Of a stretch of DNA of 64,000 nt, positions 40,781-49,545 are shown in pieces. The stretch covers positions 558,001-622,000 of the forward strand of contig NZ_CP091851.1 in the NCBI RefSeq assembly GCF_022059845.1, read 5' to 3'. The stretch comes from Terrirubrum flagellatum. Lineage in GTDB: Bacteria > Pseudomonadota > Alphaproteobacteria > Rhizobiales > Beijerinckiaceae. The position numbers were made by a program, and so were the translations under genes. Below the pieces are notes generated by a model. The model did not search any database. It saw nothing but the letters and a program-made list of their open reading frames with translations, and was not told the DNA's origin. Each line of letters opens with the position of its first letter. The first letter of the stretch is position 1.

Positions 40781-41821
40781 ATGTCGGTTCTGAGGCCGGT
40801 CCATTCCGTCATCGTTGACGGAAACGATGTCACGTCGCGCATCCTGCCGCGCCTGCTCGAAGTCGAGGTCGTCGACAAAGAGGGAACCAGCTCGGACACC
40901 GCCGAGATCAAACTCGCAGATCCTGACGGCACGACGATACTGCCGCAGCCCGGCGCAAAAATCTCGATCGCGCTGGGCTTTGCGCCAGGTGCGCCGATCC
41001 TCGTGTTCGAGGGGACGGTCGACGATCCGGAATCGCAATTCGGCAAGGGTCAGGTTCGGACGCTGTCGATCAGCGCCAAGGGTTTCGACACGAAAGGCAA
41101 GGCGAAGCAGCCACAGCGCGGCCACGCCGACAATCAAAAGTTCGGCGACGTCGCGACGAAATGGGCGCGAGCGGCGGGTCTTGAAGCGAAGATCGATAGC
41201 GCGCTCGGATCAATCCAGCGGGACTATTGGTCGATCGATGGCGAAAGCTTCCTGCATTGGGGCCAGCGCGTCGCTCGCGAGATCGGCGCGAACTTCAAGG
41301 TCTCTGGTGGCCGCGCAATCTTTGTGCCGATCAACGGCGCAACGTCGGCTTCCGGCCAATCGCTGACGCCCATCCGGGCAATCTGGGGCGACAATCTCAA
41401 GAGCGGACGCATCAGGCCCTATTCCGGCCGCGGGCGCTTCAAGGAAGTGAAGACGCGCTACTACGACGCCAAGGAAGCAAAGTGGAAAGAGAAGACGGTC
41501 AGCGTCGCCGACAATAAAGCCGAAGCGAATCTGACGACACGCTTCAACGCCCATGATGAAGGTGAGGCGGAAGGCAAGGCCACGACCGAGAAAAAGCGCT
41601 CGGAGAAAGAAGGCGGCGCTGGTGAAGTCACGATCGTCGGCGAACCTACCGCGCGCGCGACAGCGACCGTTCAGGTGCGCGGCGTTCGTCCCGGCGTCGA
41701 TGGCGACTACATCGCGACGACAGTTACGCACAAAGCGACGAAGACGCAGTTCGACACGAAGGTCAGCCTGAAGCGACCGACGGGCGACGCCGGCAAGGAC
41801 ACGAGGAAGGCCTCGAAATGA
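40781..41821 (+). CDS. Late control protein D (tail hub)
   Basis: 346 aa. VHSVIVDGNDVTSRILPRLLEVEVVDKEG and the region DYWSIDGESFLHWGQRVAREIGANFKVSGGRAIF are those of P2 gpD, a hub protein at the base of the tail tube. C-terminal half is basic and Thr/Lys rich. Ends in an ATGA overlap with the next gene. Confidence 0.9.
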   Translation: MSVLRPVHSVIVDGNDVTSRILPRLLEVEVVDKEGTSSDTAEIKLADPDGTTILPQPGAKISIALGFAPGAPILVFEGTVDDPESQFGKGQVRTLSISAKGFDTKGKAKQPQRGHADNQKFGDVATKWARAAGLEAKIDSALGSIQRDYWSIDGESFLHWGQRVAREIGANFKVSGGRAIFVPINGATSASGQSLTPIRAIWGDNLKSGRIRPYSGRGRFKEVKTRYYDAKEAKWKEKTVSVADNKAEANLTTRFNAHDEGEAEGKATTEKKRSEKEGGAGEVTIVGEPTARATATVQVRGVRPGVDGDYIATTVTHKATKTQFDTKVSLKRPTGDAGKDTRKASK

Positions 41822-42207
41822 CGCGTCGCAATCTGCCGATGCCGGATCGAGCCGATATCTGGTTCGTTCCGGGCGACGAGATCGTGCAGCCGATCCTTGT
41901 CACAGTCCCGACTGCGAAGGGGCCTGCGATCGTGGACCTCGCCGGGTGCGCTCTTCGCGTCGAGATCGCATGGGGCGAGGGGACGAAGATCACGCTCGAT
42001 ATCGACGCTGGCATCGAGATCATCGATCCGGCGCCGCCGCCTGCCGACGAAGGGTACGAGCAAACGCCGCATTTCGTGTTCCGCCTCTCGGAAGCGCAAA
42101 GCCTGACGCTGCCGACCGAGGAGTGCGCGACCGCGCGCATCATGGTTGTCACATCGGGCGGTGTCACGATGCAGACCGCAGGCTGCACGTTCCGGAGAGT
42201 GTCGTGA
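41818..42207 (+). CDS. Hypothetical tail-associated protein, 129 aa
   Basis: A small beta-rich protein (FVPGDEIVQPILVTVP, FVFRLSEAQSLTLP, ARIMVVTSGGVTMQTAG) between gene D and the adhesin block. It looks like an upper-baseplate or fibre adaptor Ig-like fold, but I recognise no family. Coupled by overlaps on both sides. Confidence 0.55.
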   Translation: MTRRNLPMPDRADIWFVPGDEIVQPILVTVPTAKGPAIVDLAGCALRVEIAWGEGTKITLDIDAGIEIIDPAPPPADEGYEQTPHFVFRLSEAQSLTLPTEECATARIMVVTSGGVTMQTAGCTFRRVS

Positions 42208-42398
42208 AGCTGCGAGGACCGATCCAGATCGACGGTTCGCGTCCGCTGCTGCGCGTGACGCTTGTCGGCGTGCGGGGCTTCGTCCCGCAGCCAGATCAAT
42301 ATGCCGGCGAGTCCGCGAGCGGCTTTCTGCTCGTGCTTACCGACCCCGGCGTCACCGACGCGGAAGAGACCGCGCCAGATCAAGATTCAGAGGACTGA
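42204..42398 (+). CDS. Hypothetical 64-aa protein, GTG start
   Basis: GTG at 42204 overlaps the previous stop (GTGA). Short beta-strand start (KLRGPIQIDGSRPLLRVTLVGVRG) and an acidic end. Too short to classify. The tight overlap and position within the tail operon support it. Confidence 0.45.
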   Translation: MKLRGPIQIDGSRPLLRVTLVGVRGFVPQPDQYAGESASGFLLVLTDPGVTDAEETAPDQDSED

Positions 42399-42406
42399 GG
42401 GCTGCT

Positions 42407-43558
42407 ATGTCGACGATCAATGTTGTGGAGCGGCGAAGCGCGCCGTCGAACTCGGACCTTCGTGCCGTTGATGTCGACATTGTAGGCAGCACGCGCACGC
42501 AAGCGGTCAAACTCACTTTCGGAAAGGCGGCGGCCGGTTCGGATCCAGCCGTCGTCACGCGCGTCAGCGAAGACGATCCGCTGCCGACGACTGACGAGGC
42601 CGCCCTTGCGCGCCTTGACTCCATCAACTCTAAGTTGTCGGACGATCCAGCCTCGCAAACGACGCTCGCTGCCATCCTCGCCAAGATCATCAGCGATCCG
42701 GCGACACAGACGACGCTCGCCGCAGTGCTCGCGAAGCTGTCGAGCGACCCCGCGACCAACACGACGCTCGCGCAGGTGCGCGACGCCATCAAAGCGCAGA
42801 CCGCTCTCGCGACGTCGATCTGGACCGACAATACCGGCGCCTATTTTGTCCGCCGCGACCTGATCAACGAAGGCACCGGACTCCCCTCTATTTCGTGGAC
42901 TGACGGCGCCGGCAACGCGTCGTCGGGCCCCGGCGCCGGGGCGAAGCCGCTGTCGTCGGCGGACAAGGACGTCATCGAGGCGTTCTTCGACGTCATCACG
43001 ACGGGCGCCGGCTACACGGCCGGCGACCTTCTCGCCCGCATCGCGATCATCGACGCCACTCCGTCGACGCCCACGGGCGTCTTCATCTGGATGAACCTGA
43101 CGGCCGGCACGATTATCTCCGCGCCGAACTCAGCGCATGTTCAGCGCGCCGACGAAAACATCACCGTCACCGGGCCGCTGACCGATGCGCAGCTCGCGGC
43201 TCGCGCGCTGGCGACGGCCGCCAATCAGGCCACGTCCAATGCGTCGCTTGCAAGCATCGACGGCAAGATGTCGTCCGCCAACATCCCAAAGGGCGACGAG
43301 CAGTTGATCGTCAGCAACTCGGCGATCGGTCTGGCTTCGATTCCATCGGGTCTGAACCCGGCGACGCTCGCATTGATCAGCGTCGAAGGCGCGCCGGTGC
43401 GCTGGCGGGATACTGGAAGCAACCCGACGTCGAGCGTCGGTCAGTTGCTCAATCCCGGCGACGTTCTGCCCTACGACGCCGCGCTCTCCGCGATCAAATT
43501 CATCCGCGTCGGCAGCACTGACGCGACGTTGAACGTCGCTTACTACGGGGTGAACTGA
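42407..43558 (+). CDS. Putative fibre protein with 17-residue repeats
   Basis: 383 aa from ATG 42407. Residues about 76-126 contain three successive repeats of about 17 aa built on SDPATxTTLAxVLAK, likely a trimeric coiled-coil stalk. The C-terminal half is beta rich (WTDNTGAYFVRRDLINEG, ALISVEGAPVRWRDTGSNPT). Location among adhesin genes suggests a fibre shaft or tip. Confidence 0.55.
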   Translation: MSTINVVERRSAPSNSDLRAVDVDIVGSTRTQAVKLTFGKAAAGSDPAVVTRVSEDDPLPTTDEAALARLDSINSKLSDDPASQTTLAAILAKIISDPATQTTLAAVLAKLSSDPATNTTLAQVRDAIKAQTALATSIWTDNTGAYFVRRDLINEGTGLPSISWTDGAGNASSGPGAGAKPLSSADKDVIEAFFDVITTGAGYTAGDLLARIAIIDATPSTPTGVFIWMNLTAGTIISAPNSAHVQRADENITVTGPLTDAQLAARALATAANQATSNASLASIDGKMSSANIPKGDEQLIVSNSAIGLASIPSGLNPATLALISVEGAPVRWRDTGSNPTSSVGQLLNPGDVLPYDAALSAIKFIRVGSTDATLNVAYYGVN

Positions 43559-43560
43559 CC

Positions 43561-44715
43561 ATGGCGCCGGTCCCTATTCGCGCGAATGTGCGCCCGGCTG
43601 AGGCGCACGACGTCATCAGCAAGAACCTTGACGTCACGATCCTGCCTGCCGAGGTCGGCTATTTCATCGCTGTCGATGCAACGGCCGCTGCGCGCAATAT
43701 CACGCTGCCGACGTCGCCAGCGGCCGGCGACACCGTGCCTGTCCAGAAGATCGACTCCAGCGCCAACCGAGTGAAAGTTCTGTCCGGCGCAACCGAAGTC
43801 GCATGGCTCTCTGCGCAGTTCGATCGCGCGACGTTCGTCTACGTCAACGGGGCATGGGTCGCGCGAAGCTGGAGCATCGCGCCGCTCTATCAGGAATGGC
43901 TCACGGCCGGAAATCAGACGATCACCAAACCTCCGCTGCTCAAGCAGGCAAAGGTGCGTTTGATCGGGCCTGGCGGTGGTGGCGGCGCTGGTCGTCGCGG
44001 CGCGGCGGCTTCCGCGCGTTTCGGCGGCGGCGGCGGCTCTGCGGGCGCGATGGTCGAGACGATGGTTCCGGCCGCCGCCTTTGGCCCAACTGAAACTCTA
44101 ACGCTCGTCGCGGGCGGCGCTGGCGGCGCGGCGCAGACCGCCGATAACTCTGACGGCGCCAGCGGCTCAAACCCATCGAACGACACCATCCTCACGCTCT
44201 CCGGAGCCAGCGGCCAGTTGCTGGCGTTCAAGGGTAATCCCGGCGCAGGCGGGTCAGCGACCGCAGGCAATGCGGGGACCGCGCCCTCTGGCGCCTGGAT
44301 CGGCAACGGATCTGCTGGTGGCGGCAGCTCGACTTCAGCTACCGCGACGACAGGCGGCAACGGCGTCTGCGCCGGCGGCGGTGGCGGTGGCGGTCTCGAC
44401 ACCGGCAACGCGTTCCATGCAGGCGGCGCCGGCGGGCAAGGATCTCGGGCGGGTTCGTCGATCGCAGGGGGCGCGGGCGGCGCAGCCGACGGGACTGCGG
44501 GCGGGGCTGGCTCGAGCCCATCGAGCATACAGGCGCAGCAGGGCGGTTCTGGCGGCGGGGGCGGCGGCGCATCTGTCGCCGGTGCTGCGGGCGCCGGCGG
44601 CGCCGGCGGCATCGGTTCGGGCGGCGGAGGCGGCGGAGCTTCCGTGAACGGCCAAGCCTCTGGCGCTGGCGGCGCCGGAGGGAACGGCGCGGCTGCGATC
44701 ACCTGGTTTTTCTGA
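43561..44715 (+). CDS. Glycine-rich adhesin-like protein
   Basis: 384 aa. Residues 1-120 form a globular part. From residue about 135 on, the sequence is dominated by Gly runs, Ala and Ser (GPGGGGGAG, AGGGGGGGLD, GSGGGGGGA) and ends with AAITWFF. Such Gly-rich tip domains, folded as polyglycine II helices in some T4-like adhesins, carry receptor specificity. The extreme Gly content explains a long Pro/Ala-rich frame on the opposite strand, which I reject. Confidence 0.65.
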   Translation: MAPVPIRANVRPAEAHDVISKNLDVTILPAEVGYFIAVDATAAARNITLPTSPAAGDTVPVQKIDSSANRVKVLSGATEVAWLSAQFDRATFVYVNGAWVARSWSIAPLYQEWLTAGNQTITKPPLLKQAKVRLIGPGGGGGAGRRGAAASARFGGGGGSAGAMVETMVPAAAFGPTETLTLVAGGAGGAAQTADNSDGASGSNPSNDTILTLSGASGQLLAFKGNPGAGGSATAGNAGTAPSGAWIGNGSAGGGSSTSATATTGGNGVCAGGGGGGGLDTGNAFHAGGAGGQGSRAGSSIAGGAGGAADGTAGGAGSSPSSIQAQQGGSGGGGGGASVAGAAGAGGAGGIGSGGGGGGASVNGQASGAGGAGGNGAAAITWFF

Positions 44716-44722
44716 GGTCGAC

Positions 44723-46051
44723 ATGAGCGTTCTGAAACTCGGCCGTCCCTCGGGGATCTCGCGCGCGCCCGGAATCATCAAGCCGACGTCGCCGAATCTC
44801 GTCACGTCGTCAGACCTGACGAATGCGTTCTGGACGCGCACGGGCCTCAATCCCGTCGGCGGGCTGACGAATCGTCTCGTCGAAACCGCGGTGAATTCGC
44901 AGCATCGCATCGCCACCGCGAGCGCGATCGCGCGCAGTGCCGGCGTCAAGACATTCAAAGCCGGCGTCGCGACGCCGATGGTCGACCGACGCTATTACAA
45001 CCTGACCGCCTTTGACGGCGCATCGACCGCCGATACGCAGGTTTCGGCGGTGTTCGACCAGGGGCTGATCCCCGACGCGCGATCGACCAGCAACGCCGGC
45101 GCGAAGTTCTCCGGCCTCGCGCACAGCACGCGCCGATATCCCGGCCGTCCAGGTTGGTTTTGGAACGAATTCAATTTCATCACCGACGCCCTCTCGACCG
45201 GCCTGCAATTCCAGCTTCGCGTTCTCGATGACACGCGCGCCGTGAGCTATCTCGGCGACGCCACGAAACAAGTGATGATGGAAGAACTCGGGCTTTGGGA
45301 AACCGACCCGAATGATCCCGTCGTTTTCCAGGGCGGCCAGGGTTCGATCTACACGATCGGCAACTGGTTCGCCTTCCTTGCTGAAGGCGCTCCCGTCACT
45401 AGCCTTGGTCTTGTGCGCGGGAAGGATTTCACCCGCCAGGGCAAGTTCATCCCGAATGCATTCCCGAACCAATCCGTTTTCGAATGGCAATATCGCGCCG
45501 GCCTCGCGGCGCAGGTCTATTGCTACTACAAGCTCGTTTTTGGCGAGCACGATGGCGGCGCCGCACCGCAGGTTCCGATCCCGCAGAAGACCTTGTCTTC
45601 AGTCGGCCAATTGATCGTGAACAATGACATCACGCTGAATGGCAACCCGCACGACTATAGCGTGCCCTACGATACGTTCCTGACGATCGCGCCGGGCTCA
45701 GTCGGCGCGTCCGGTGCCAACAAGGGCGCGGAATTCATGATCTTCCTGCACGCCAGCGACATCGCGAAGGCGTTTTTGCAGACGACGAACAATCTGGGGA
45801 CGTTCAATATCGGCGGCGTTCTCTGGCGCTTCATGAAGACGACGGATCAATTTCTCGCCATCATCCGCGACGACTTTGAAGACCAGCTGCAGTTGGTTAA
45901 TTTCGACAAGAAAGCCGCGATGAACAAGTTCACCGATTTCGGCGTGCCGAATCTGCCCGGATATTTTTACAACGGTCACGGTCTTGGCGCCGAAGTCGCG
46001 CAGCTCGCGAACAGCTTCAAGGTCAACACCGTCTCCGCGAGCTATTCCTGA
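44723..46051 (+). CDS. Putative receptor-binding or tail-tip protein, 442 aa
   Basis: Last gene of the adhesin block. The N-terminus (SVLKLGRPSGISRAPGIIKPTSPNLVTSS) looks like a short attachment tag. The middle is globular and aromatic rich (GRPGWFWNEFNFITDALS, SVFEWQYRAGLAAQVYCYYK). No domain recognised. A role in host binding is inferred from position. Confidence 0.5.
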   Translation: MSVLKLGRPSGISRAPGIIKPTSPNLVTSSDLTNAFWTRTGLNPVGGLTNRLVETAVNSQHRIATASAIARSAGVKTFKAGVATPMVDRRYYNLTAFDGASTADTQVSAVFDQGLIPDARSTSNAGAKFSGLAHSTRRYPGRPGWFWNEFNFITDALSTGLQFQLRVLDDTRAVSYLGDATKQVMMEELGLWETDPNDPVVFQGGQGSIYTIGNWFAFLAEGAPVTSLGLVRGKDFTRQGKFIPNAFPNQSVFEWQYRAGLAAQVYCYYKLVFGEHDGGAAPQVPIPQKTLSSVGQLIVNNDITLNGNPHDYSVPYDTFLTIAPGSVGASGANKGAEFMIFLHASDIAKAFLQTTNNLGTFNIGGVLWRFMKTTDQFLAIIRDDFEDQLQLVNFDKKAAMNKFTDFGVPNLPGYFYNGHGLGAEVAQLANSFKVNTVSASYS

Positions 46052-46124
46052 TGCGCTGGGCCTCAAGCCCCGCGTCAAGGCGCCGGCAATGTAAGAGCGC
46101 TCCAAGTGTTTTGTTTAATCCGGT

Positions 46125-46904
46125 CTACAACTCCAACATCGGCGGTGTTGGGCAAAGTCCGATTTGCTCCCTCACCTTTGCCCGGAATTCTTCGTCATCC
46201 GACAAATCATGATACGTCATGAGCAAATTCCGAATGAGCAGATCGCGCGTCCCCTGAAATATCCCGACGCATTGCTCCGCGGTGACGCCGCTCATCATAT
46301 GGCTTGCCCCTGGAACCACTTTTGGGTCGAGAGTTTGGTTCGTCATTGTCCAGGAGAAAGGCAGCGCTCCGATAAGCGTCCAAGTGCGCAGAAACACGAA
46401 CTTGAAATGGGTCGTTACGATCTCGTTGACGAGTGCGGTCTCAGGTTTGGCATCGAACACCGAATCTGGATGGCCGACGAAGACGCCTATGATCATCGCG
46501 TGGTGATCAGGGCTGAAGTCTCCGAGATTGATGCTAATCGCATTGTCCTGACGAAGGTCATAAACCGGCGCCGCGAGATCCGAAGTGCGATGTGTGAAGA
46601 TATGCGCGAAGCCGTTCCGCGCCTTAACGGCGTCGGAAAGCGCTGTCGAGACGCGCTCCGGCGCGCCTTCGATGCGAAGCGTGTGCTTGAACGTCGTATA
46701 TGTCGGACTACGCGGCGAAACGTGGACCGAATAACGATCTTCGATGACGCGTTTGGCATCCGGCGGAATGCCGACTTGTGTGCCCGATTTGAGCCTGAGG
46801 TAAACGTCGCCGGCGGCGCGCTCTTCGATGTTGAAGAGGTTCCTGACAATTCCGTTTGTGCTGACGTTCAAGCGATACCTTCGCGAGGAAATTGACGGCG
46901 ACAT
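46125..46904 (-). CDS. Orphan minus-strand prophage gene, unknown function
   Basis: 259 aa from ATG 46904 with AGGG upstream; an upstream TTG at 46940 is possible. It is transcribed against the late genes and is more AT-rich than its neighbours, the usual picture of a separately expressed cargo gene. Sequence is soluble, mixed alpha/beta, with ISINLGDFSPDHHAMIIGVFVGHPD and ALPFSWTMTNQTLD. No family recognised. Ends in CPTPPMLEL. The plus-strand frame opposite (46164-46895) lacks a convincing start and is rejected. Confidence 0.6.
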   Translation of the reverse strand: MSPSISSRRYRLNVSTNGIVRNLFNIEERAAGDVYLRLKSGTQVGIPPDAKRVIEDRYSVHVSPRSPTYTTFKHTLRIEGAPERVSTALSDAVKARNGFAHIFTHRTSDLAAPVYDLRQDNAISINLGDFSPDHHAMIIGVFVGHPDSVFDAKPETALVNEIVTTHFKFVFLRTWTLIGALPFSWTMTNQTLDPKVVPGASHMMSGVTAEQCVGIFQGTRDLLIRNLLMTYHDLSDDEEFRAKVREQIGLCPTPPMLEL

Positions 46905-47067
46905 TCTTGGCCCTGCGATTAGATACCTCTTCCAAATCAATGGCTCCGCCGCCGCAGCTTCGACATTGAGCCACGCCGGCGTACTTCACGATCACCTATG
47001 TTGGGCGGTCTTTGCAAGTCCTTCGCACCCGTCTGGATTCATTCTGAGCTTTTGGGATCCGTCTAAA

Positions 47068-47283
47068 ATGCGACTTCATCACAACTGGCGGCGCATTCTC
47101 GCGCGAGCCTGGTCCGTCCGCTTCATGGCTGCGGCTGCAATATTCACGGGGCTCGAGGCGGCGCTTCCCCTGTTCACAGATGACCCGCCGATCGGCCGTA
47201 GCGCGATGGCGGCCGTCACCCTGGCCGTCACCGTCGGCGCGTTCGCTTCGCGCCTCGTCGCACAGAAAGGAATGGACGAATGA
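47068..47283 (+). CDS. Holin-like membrane protein (DUF7940-type)
   Basis: 71 aa from ATG 47068. RLHHNWRRILARAWSVRFMAAAAIFTGLEAALPLF followed by a second hydrophobic stretch (AMAAVTLAVTVGAFASRLVAQ) gives two membrane segments. From memory, similar proteins precede endolysin genes in alphaproteobacterial phages. Its TGA overlaps the endolysin ATG. Likely holin or pinholin. Confidence 0.7.
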   Translation: MRLHHNWRRILARAWSVRFMAAAAIFTGLEAALPLFTDDPPIGRSAMAAVTLAVTVGAFASRLVAQKGMDE

Positions 47284-47750
47284 TCCAGAAACATCGCGGC
47301 AAGGTCACGGGCGCCGCCGTCGCCGTCGTCGGCCTTGCGGTCGGCATCGTTGGTCCATTCGAGGGTCTGCGCACGAAGGCTTACCCCGACATCGTCGGAG
47401 TGATCACCGTTTGTTACGGCGAGACGCGCGGCGTGAAGATCGGCGACTCCTACACCAAGGAGCAATGCGACGAGATGCTTGGCGACGCACTCGTCGATTT
47501 TGAGGCTGGCGTCCGCAACTGTGTTCCGGGCGAAATCCCGGACAAGCGCCGGGCCTCTTACGTCAGCCTTGCCTACAACATCGGCGTCGGCGGATTCTGT
47601 CGCTCGACCGTGGCGCGGAAGGCGAATGAGGGAGACGCCCGCGGATCCTGCGACGCCATGCTCGCCTGGAACAAGGCGGGCGGACGCGTGGTCGCCGGCC
47701 TGACTCGCCGCCGGGAGGCCGAGCGCAAGATCTGTCTGTCGGCGCTGTGA
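47280..47750 (+). CDS. SAR endolysin, GH24 lysozyme
   Basis: 156 aa. The catalytic triad fits the T4/P21 pattern E-x8-D-x5-T: Glu28 (GPFEGL), Asp37 (YPD), Thr43 (VITV). Residues 10-26 (TGAAVAVVGLAVGIVGP) form a weakly hydrophobic, Gly/Ala-rich signal-arrest-release segment, so it is probably exported by Sec and released when the membrane is depolarised. Cleaves peptidoglycan. Next gene starts in a TGATG overlap. Confidence 0.85.
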   Translation: MIQKHRGKVTGAAVAVVGLAVGIVGPFEGLRTKAYPDIVGVITVCYGETRGVKIGDSYTKEQCDEMLGDALVDFEAGVRNCVPGEIPDKRRASYVSLAYNIGVGGFCRSTVARKANEGDARGSCDAMLAWNKAGGRVVAGLTRRREAERKICLSAL

Positions 47751-48142
47751 TGCTCGGCCTGCCATCCGCTTTTTCGCTGAAGGCCATTGCGATTGCTGCG
47801 GTGGTCGCATGGATCGCAGGCTTCGGAGGCGGCGTCTGGGTGCGCGATGCGTTCTGTGACGCCGCCGCATCGAAGAAAGCACTCGCCGAGGCGAAAGCCG
47901 AAATCGCAGCGCTGGAGACAGCGCGCGATCGATCGATCGAAATCCAGACGCGCATGGCGGCGCGAGCATCAGAGCTGCGTCTGGAAACAGAGCAATTGAA
48001 GAGGGCGTCTGATGATCTCGCTGAGCAGTTTCGCGCACAGGCGGCGAAGCCTGCGGCTGCTGATTGTGGTTTCAGCGACGCTGAGCGTCAGCGCGTGCTC
48101 CGATCCATCCCGATCGGCCCGGTTCGTCGCCCCAATCCCTGA
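47750..48142 (+). CDS. Inner membrane spanin (Rz-like)
   Basis: 130 aa: one N-terminal transmembrane helix (residues 12-30, AIAIAAVVAWIAGFGGGVWV) and a long periplasmic coiled coil (KALAEAKAEIAALETARDRS...ASELRLETEQLK). It is the inner-membrane half of the spanin pair. The outer partner gene starts inside it in another frame at 48012. Confidence 0.8.
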   Translation: MLGLPSAFSLKAIAIAAVVAWIAGFGGGVWVRDAFCDAAASKKALAEAKAEIAALETARDRSIEIQTRMAARASELRLETEQLKRASDDLAEQFRAQAAKPAAADCGFSDAERQRVLRSIPIGPVRRPNP

Positions 48143-48314
48143 GCTCGACAGTGAGGCGCGTCAGCCCTGTCGAGATCCGGGAGTAGCGAAAAACCCGAAG
48201 GTTTCCGTCGTGGAGCATCGCCAGGCGCTCGCGGAGTGCGAGGGACGGCGCGGTTTAGCGGTGGAAGCCTACGACCAAGCCCGCGCCGCGTTCGGCTCTC
48301 CTGACAGGAAGTGA
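48012..48314 (+). CDS. Outer membrane spanin (Rz1-like lipoprotein), embedded start
   Basis: 100 aa. Signal peptide with lipobox V-S-A-C, Cys29 as lipidation site. It begins within the Rz-like gene and extends past its stop, a common arrangement of Rz/Rz1. The mature part is charged rather than Pro rich, as in many non-lambda o-spanins. Together the pair fuses inner and outer membranes at lysis. Confidence 0.8.
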   Translation: MISLSSFAHRRRSLRLLIVVSATLSVSACSDPSRSARFVAPIPELDSEARQPCRDPGVAKNPKVSVVEHRQALAECEGRRGLAVEAYDQARAAFGSPDRK

Positions 48315-48790
48315 CCGACATGATCATCCTTCGCCTCGCACGCGGAATTCACAAGCACTTCCCGGCTCGCCGCTCGGAATGGGCGCTCGGCGCGATGCTC
48401 TTCTCTTTGGGCGCGATCCTGCTGCACCCGGACAATCTCTTCGATTCGACGCCGCTCTATCACGGGCTGAAGCTGATCGCGTCTGAGAAGGTCTGGGGAT
48501 GGGGATGCTTCCTCGTCGGCTTTGTGCGCCTCATCGCGCTCATCCTCAACGGCACCTTCGCAGACACGGCCTATTCGCGATGGTCGCCGCATGTGCGCGG
48601 CGCGATGGCGTTCCTGAGTTGCTTTTTCTGGGCCGGGATCACCATCGGCATCTTCTACGCCGCCGATCATCCCGTGTTCGGGATGGGGATCTTTCCGTTC
48701 CTGCTCGCGCTCGAACTCACCAACATACACCAGGCGTTGACCGACGCCGGAGCAGCCGATCGGGACTTCTTTGATGCCCCAGGGACCTGA
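48311..48790 (+). CDS. Polytopic membrane protein of the lysis cassette
   Basis: 159 aa starting with GTG 48311, overlapping the Rz1 stop (ATG 48320 is an alternative). Four hydrophobic segments are visible (WALGAMLFSLGAILL, GWGCFLVGFVRLIALIL, GAMAFLSCFFWAGITIGIFY, GIFPFLLALEL). Similar proteins lie after spanin genes in other alphaproteobacterial prophages. Possibly a second holin or an antiholin. Confidence 0.6.
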   Translation: MTDMIILRLARGIHKHFPARRSEWALGAMLFSLGAILLHPDNLFDSTPLYHGLKLIASEKVWGWGCFLVGFVRLIALILNGTFADTAYSRWSPHVRGAMAFLSCFFWAGITIGIFYAADHPVFGMGIFPFLLALELTNIHQALTDAGAADRDFFDAPGT

Positions 48791-49148
48791 CTTCGTCGCG
48801 CAGCTTCCGCCGCTCGGGCAGCTCATCTTCTACGCCCTGATCGGCATCGGCGCTCTCGCCGCGGGCTGGCGCGCCTATACCGCTGAGCGCAAGAAGCAGG
48901 CCCCGGCGTCGACGACCGACGTCGTGCTTGCCGGCGGGACGATCGCCGACATGAAGCCCGTGCGCGACATGGGCGAGTCGATCGATCGCCTTACGGGCGA
49001 GGTCGCGCGTCTCGCGAACGCCAGCGAGGCGATACTCGAAATCATGAAGGAAGAAGCCGACGAGCGCGACATCGAACGCGAGGTCGAGCGCCGCATGCGC
49101 GAGGAGCGCGGCGAGCGCATTCCGGAGCCGCGGCGTCGGCGAAGCTGA
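48774..49148 (+). CDS. Single-span membrane protein with charged coiled coil
   Basis: 124 aa from ATG 48774, overlapping the previous gene by 17 bp. One membrane helix (residues 14-31, QLIFYALIGIGALAAGWRAY) is followed by a long Glu/Arg-rich helix (EIMKEEADERDIEREVERRMREERGERI). May be a holin-associated protein or structural anchor. Confidence 0.55.
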   Translation: MPQGPDFVAQLPPLGQLIFYALIGIGALAAGWRAYTAERKKQAPASTTDVVLAGGTIADMKPVRDMGESIDRLTGEVARLANASEAILEIMKEEADERDIEREVERRMREERGERIPEPRRRRS

Positions 49149-49169
49149 GTTTCAATTCTCGAGGGCGAA

Positions 49170-49502
49170 ATGGCTGGCTTTCTGGTGAGGGTCGCGATGC
49201 TGATCGCGATCGCGGCTCTCTGCGTCTCGGGCTCGCGCGCGCACGAGTGGTATCCGGCTGAGTGCTGCAGCGGCAATGATTGTGCGCCGATCTCCGCGCA
49301 GGCGGTGAGCGAAACGCCGGACGGCTACGTCGTGACGATCGAGCCGGGCTCGCATCCGATGTGGCCGCAGGACGGGCGCGCAGCGCTCGTGCATGTGATC
49401 GCCTACAAGGCCGCGCGCAGATCGCAAGATGGCAGGTTTCACATCTGCATCGGTGCGTCCGGCTATCTCTTTTGTTTTTACGCCGCCGTTGGCGGCGTTT
49501 GA
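49170..49502 (+). CDS. Secreted Cys-rich protein
   Basis: 110 aa with an N-terminal signal peptide (VRVAMLIAIAALCVSGSRA, cleavage before HEWYP). The mature part carries ECCSGNDCAPI and a late CIGASGYLFCFY, probably disulphide-bonded. From memory, small exported proteins with HEWYPxECC-like starts are frequent in prophages and genomes of this group, with unknown role. Confidence 0.6.
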   Translation: MAGFLVRVAMLIAIAALCVSGSRAHEWYPAECCSGNDCAPISAQAVSETPDGYVVTIEPGSHPMWPQDGRAALVHVIAYKAARRSQDGRFHICIGASGYLFCFYAAVGGV

Positions 49503-49545
49503 GTCCGAGCCGGCGGTTCCCGGTATTTCAAAAAGGAGAAGACCC

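Noticed and set aside
43914-44702. 262-aa Pro/Ala-rich minus-strand frame
   Set aside because: Artefact of glycine codons (GGC/GGT) on the opposite strand reading as Pro/Ala.
46164-46895. 243-aa plus-strand frame opposite the orphan gene
   Set aside because: His/Arg-rich, weak start; the minus-strand frame has the better start and more protein-like composition.
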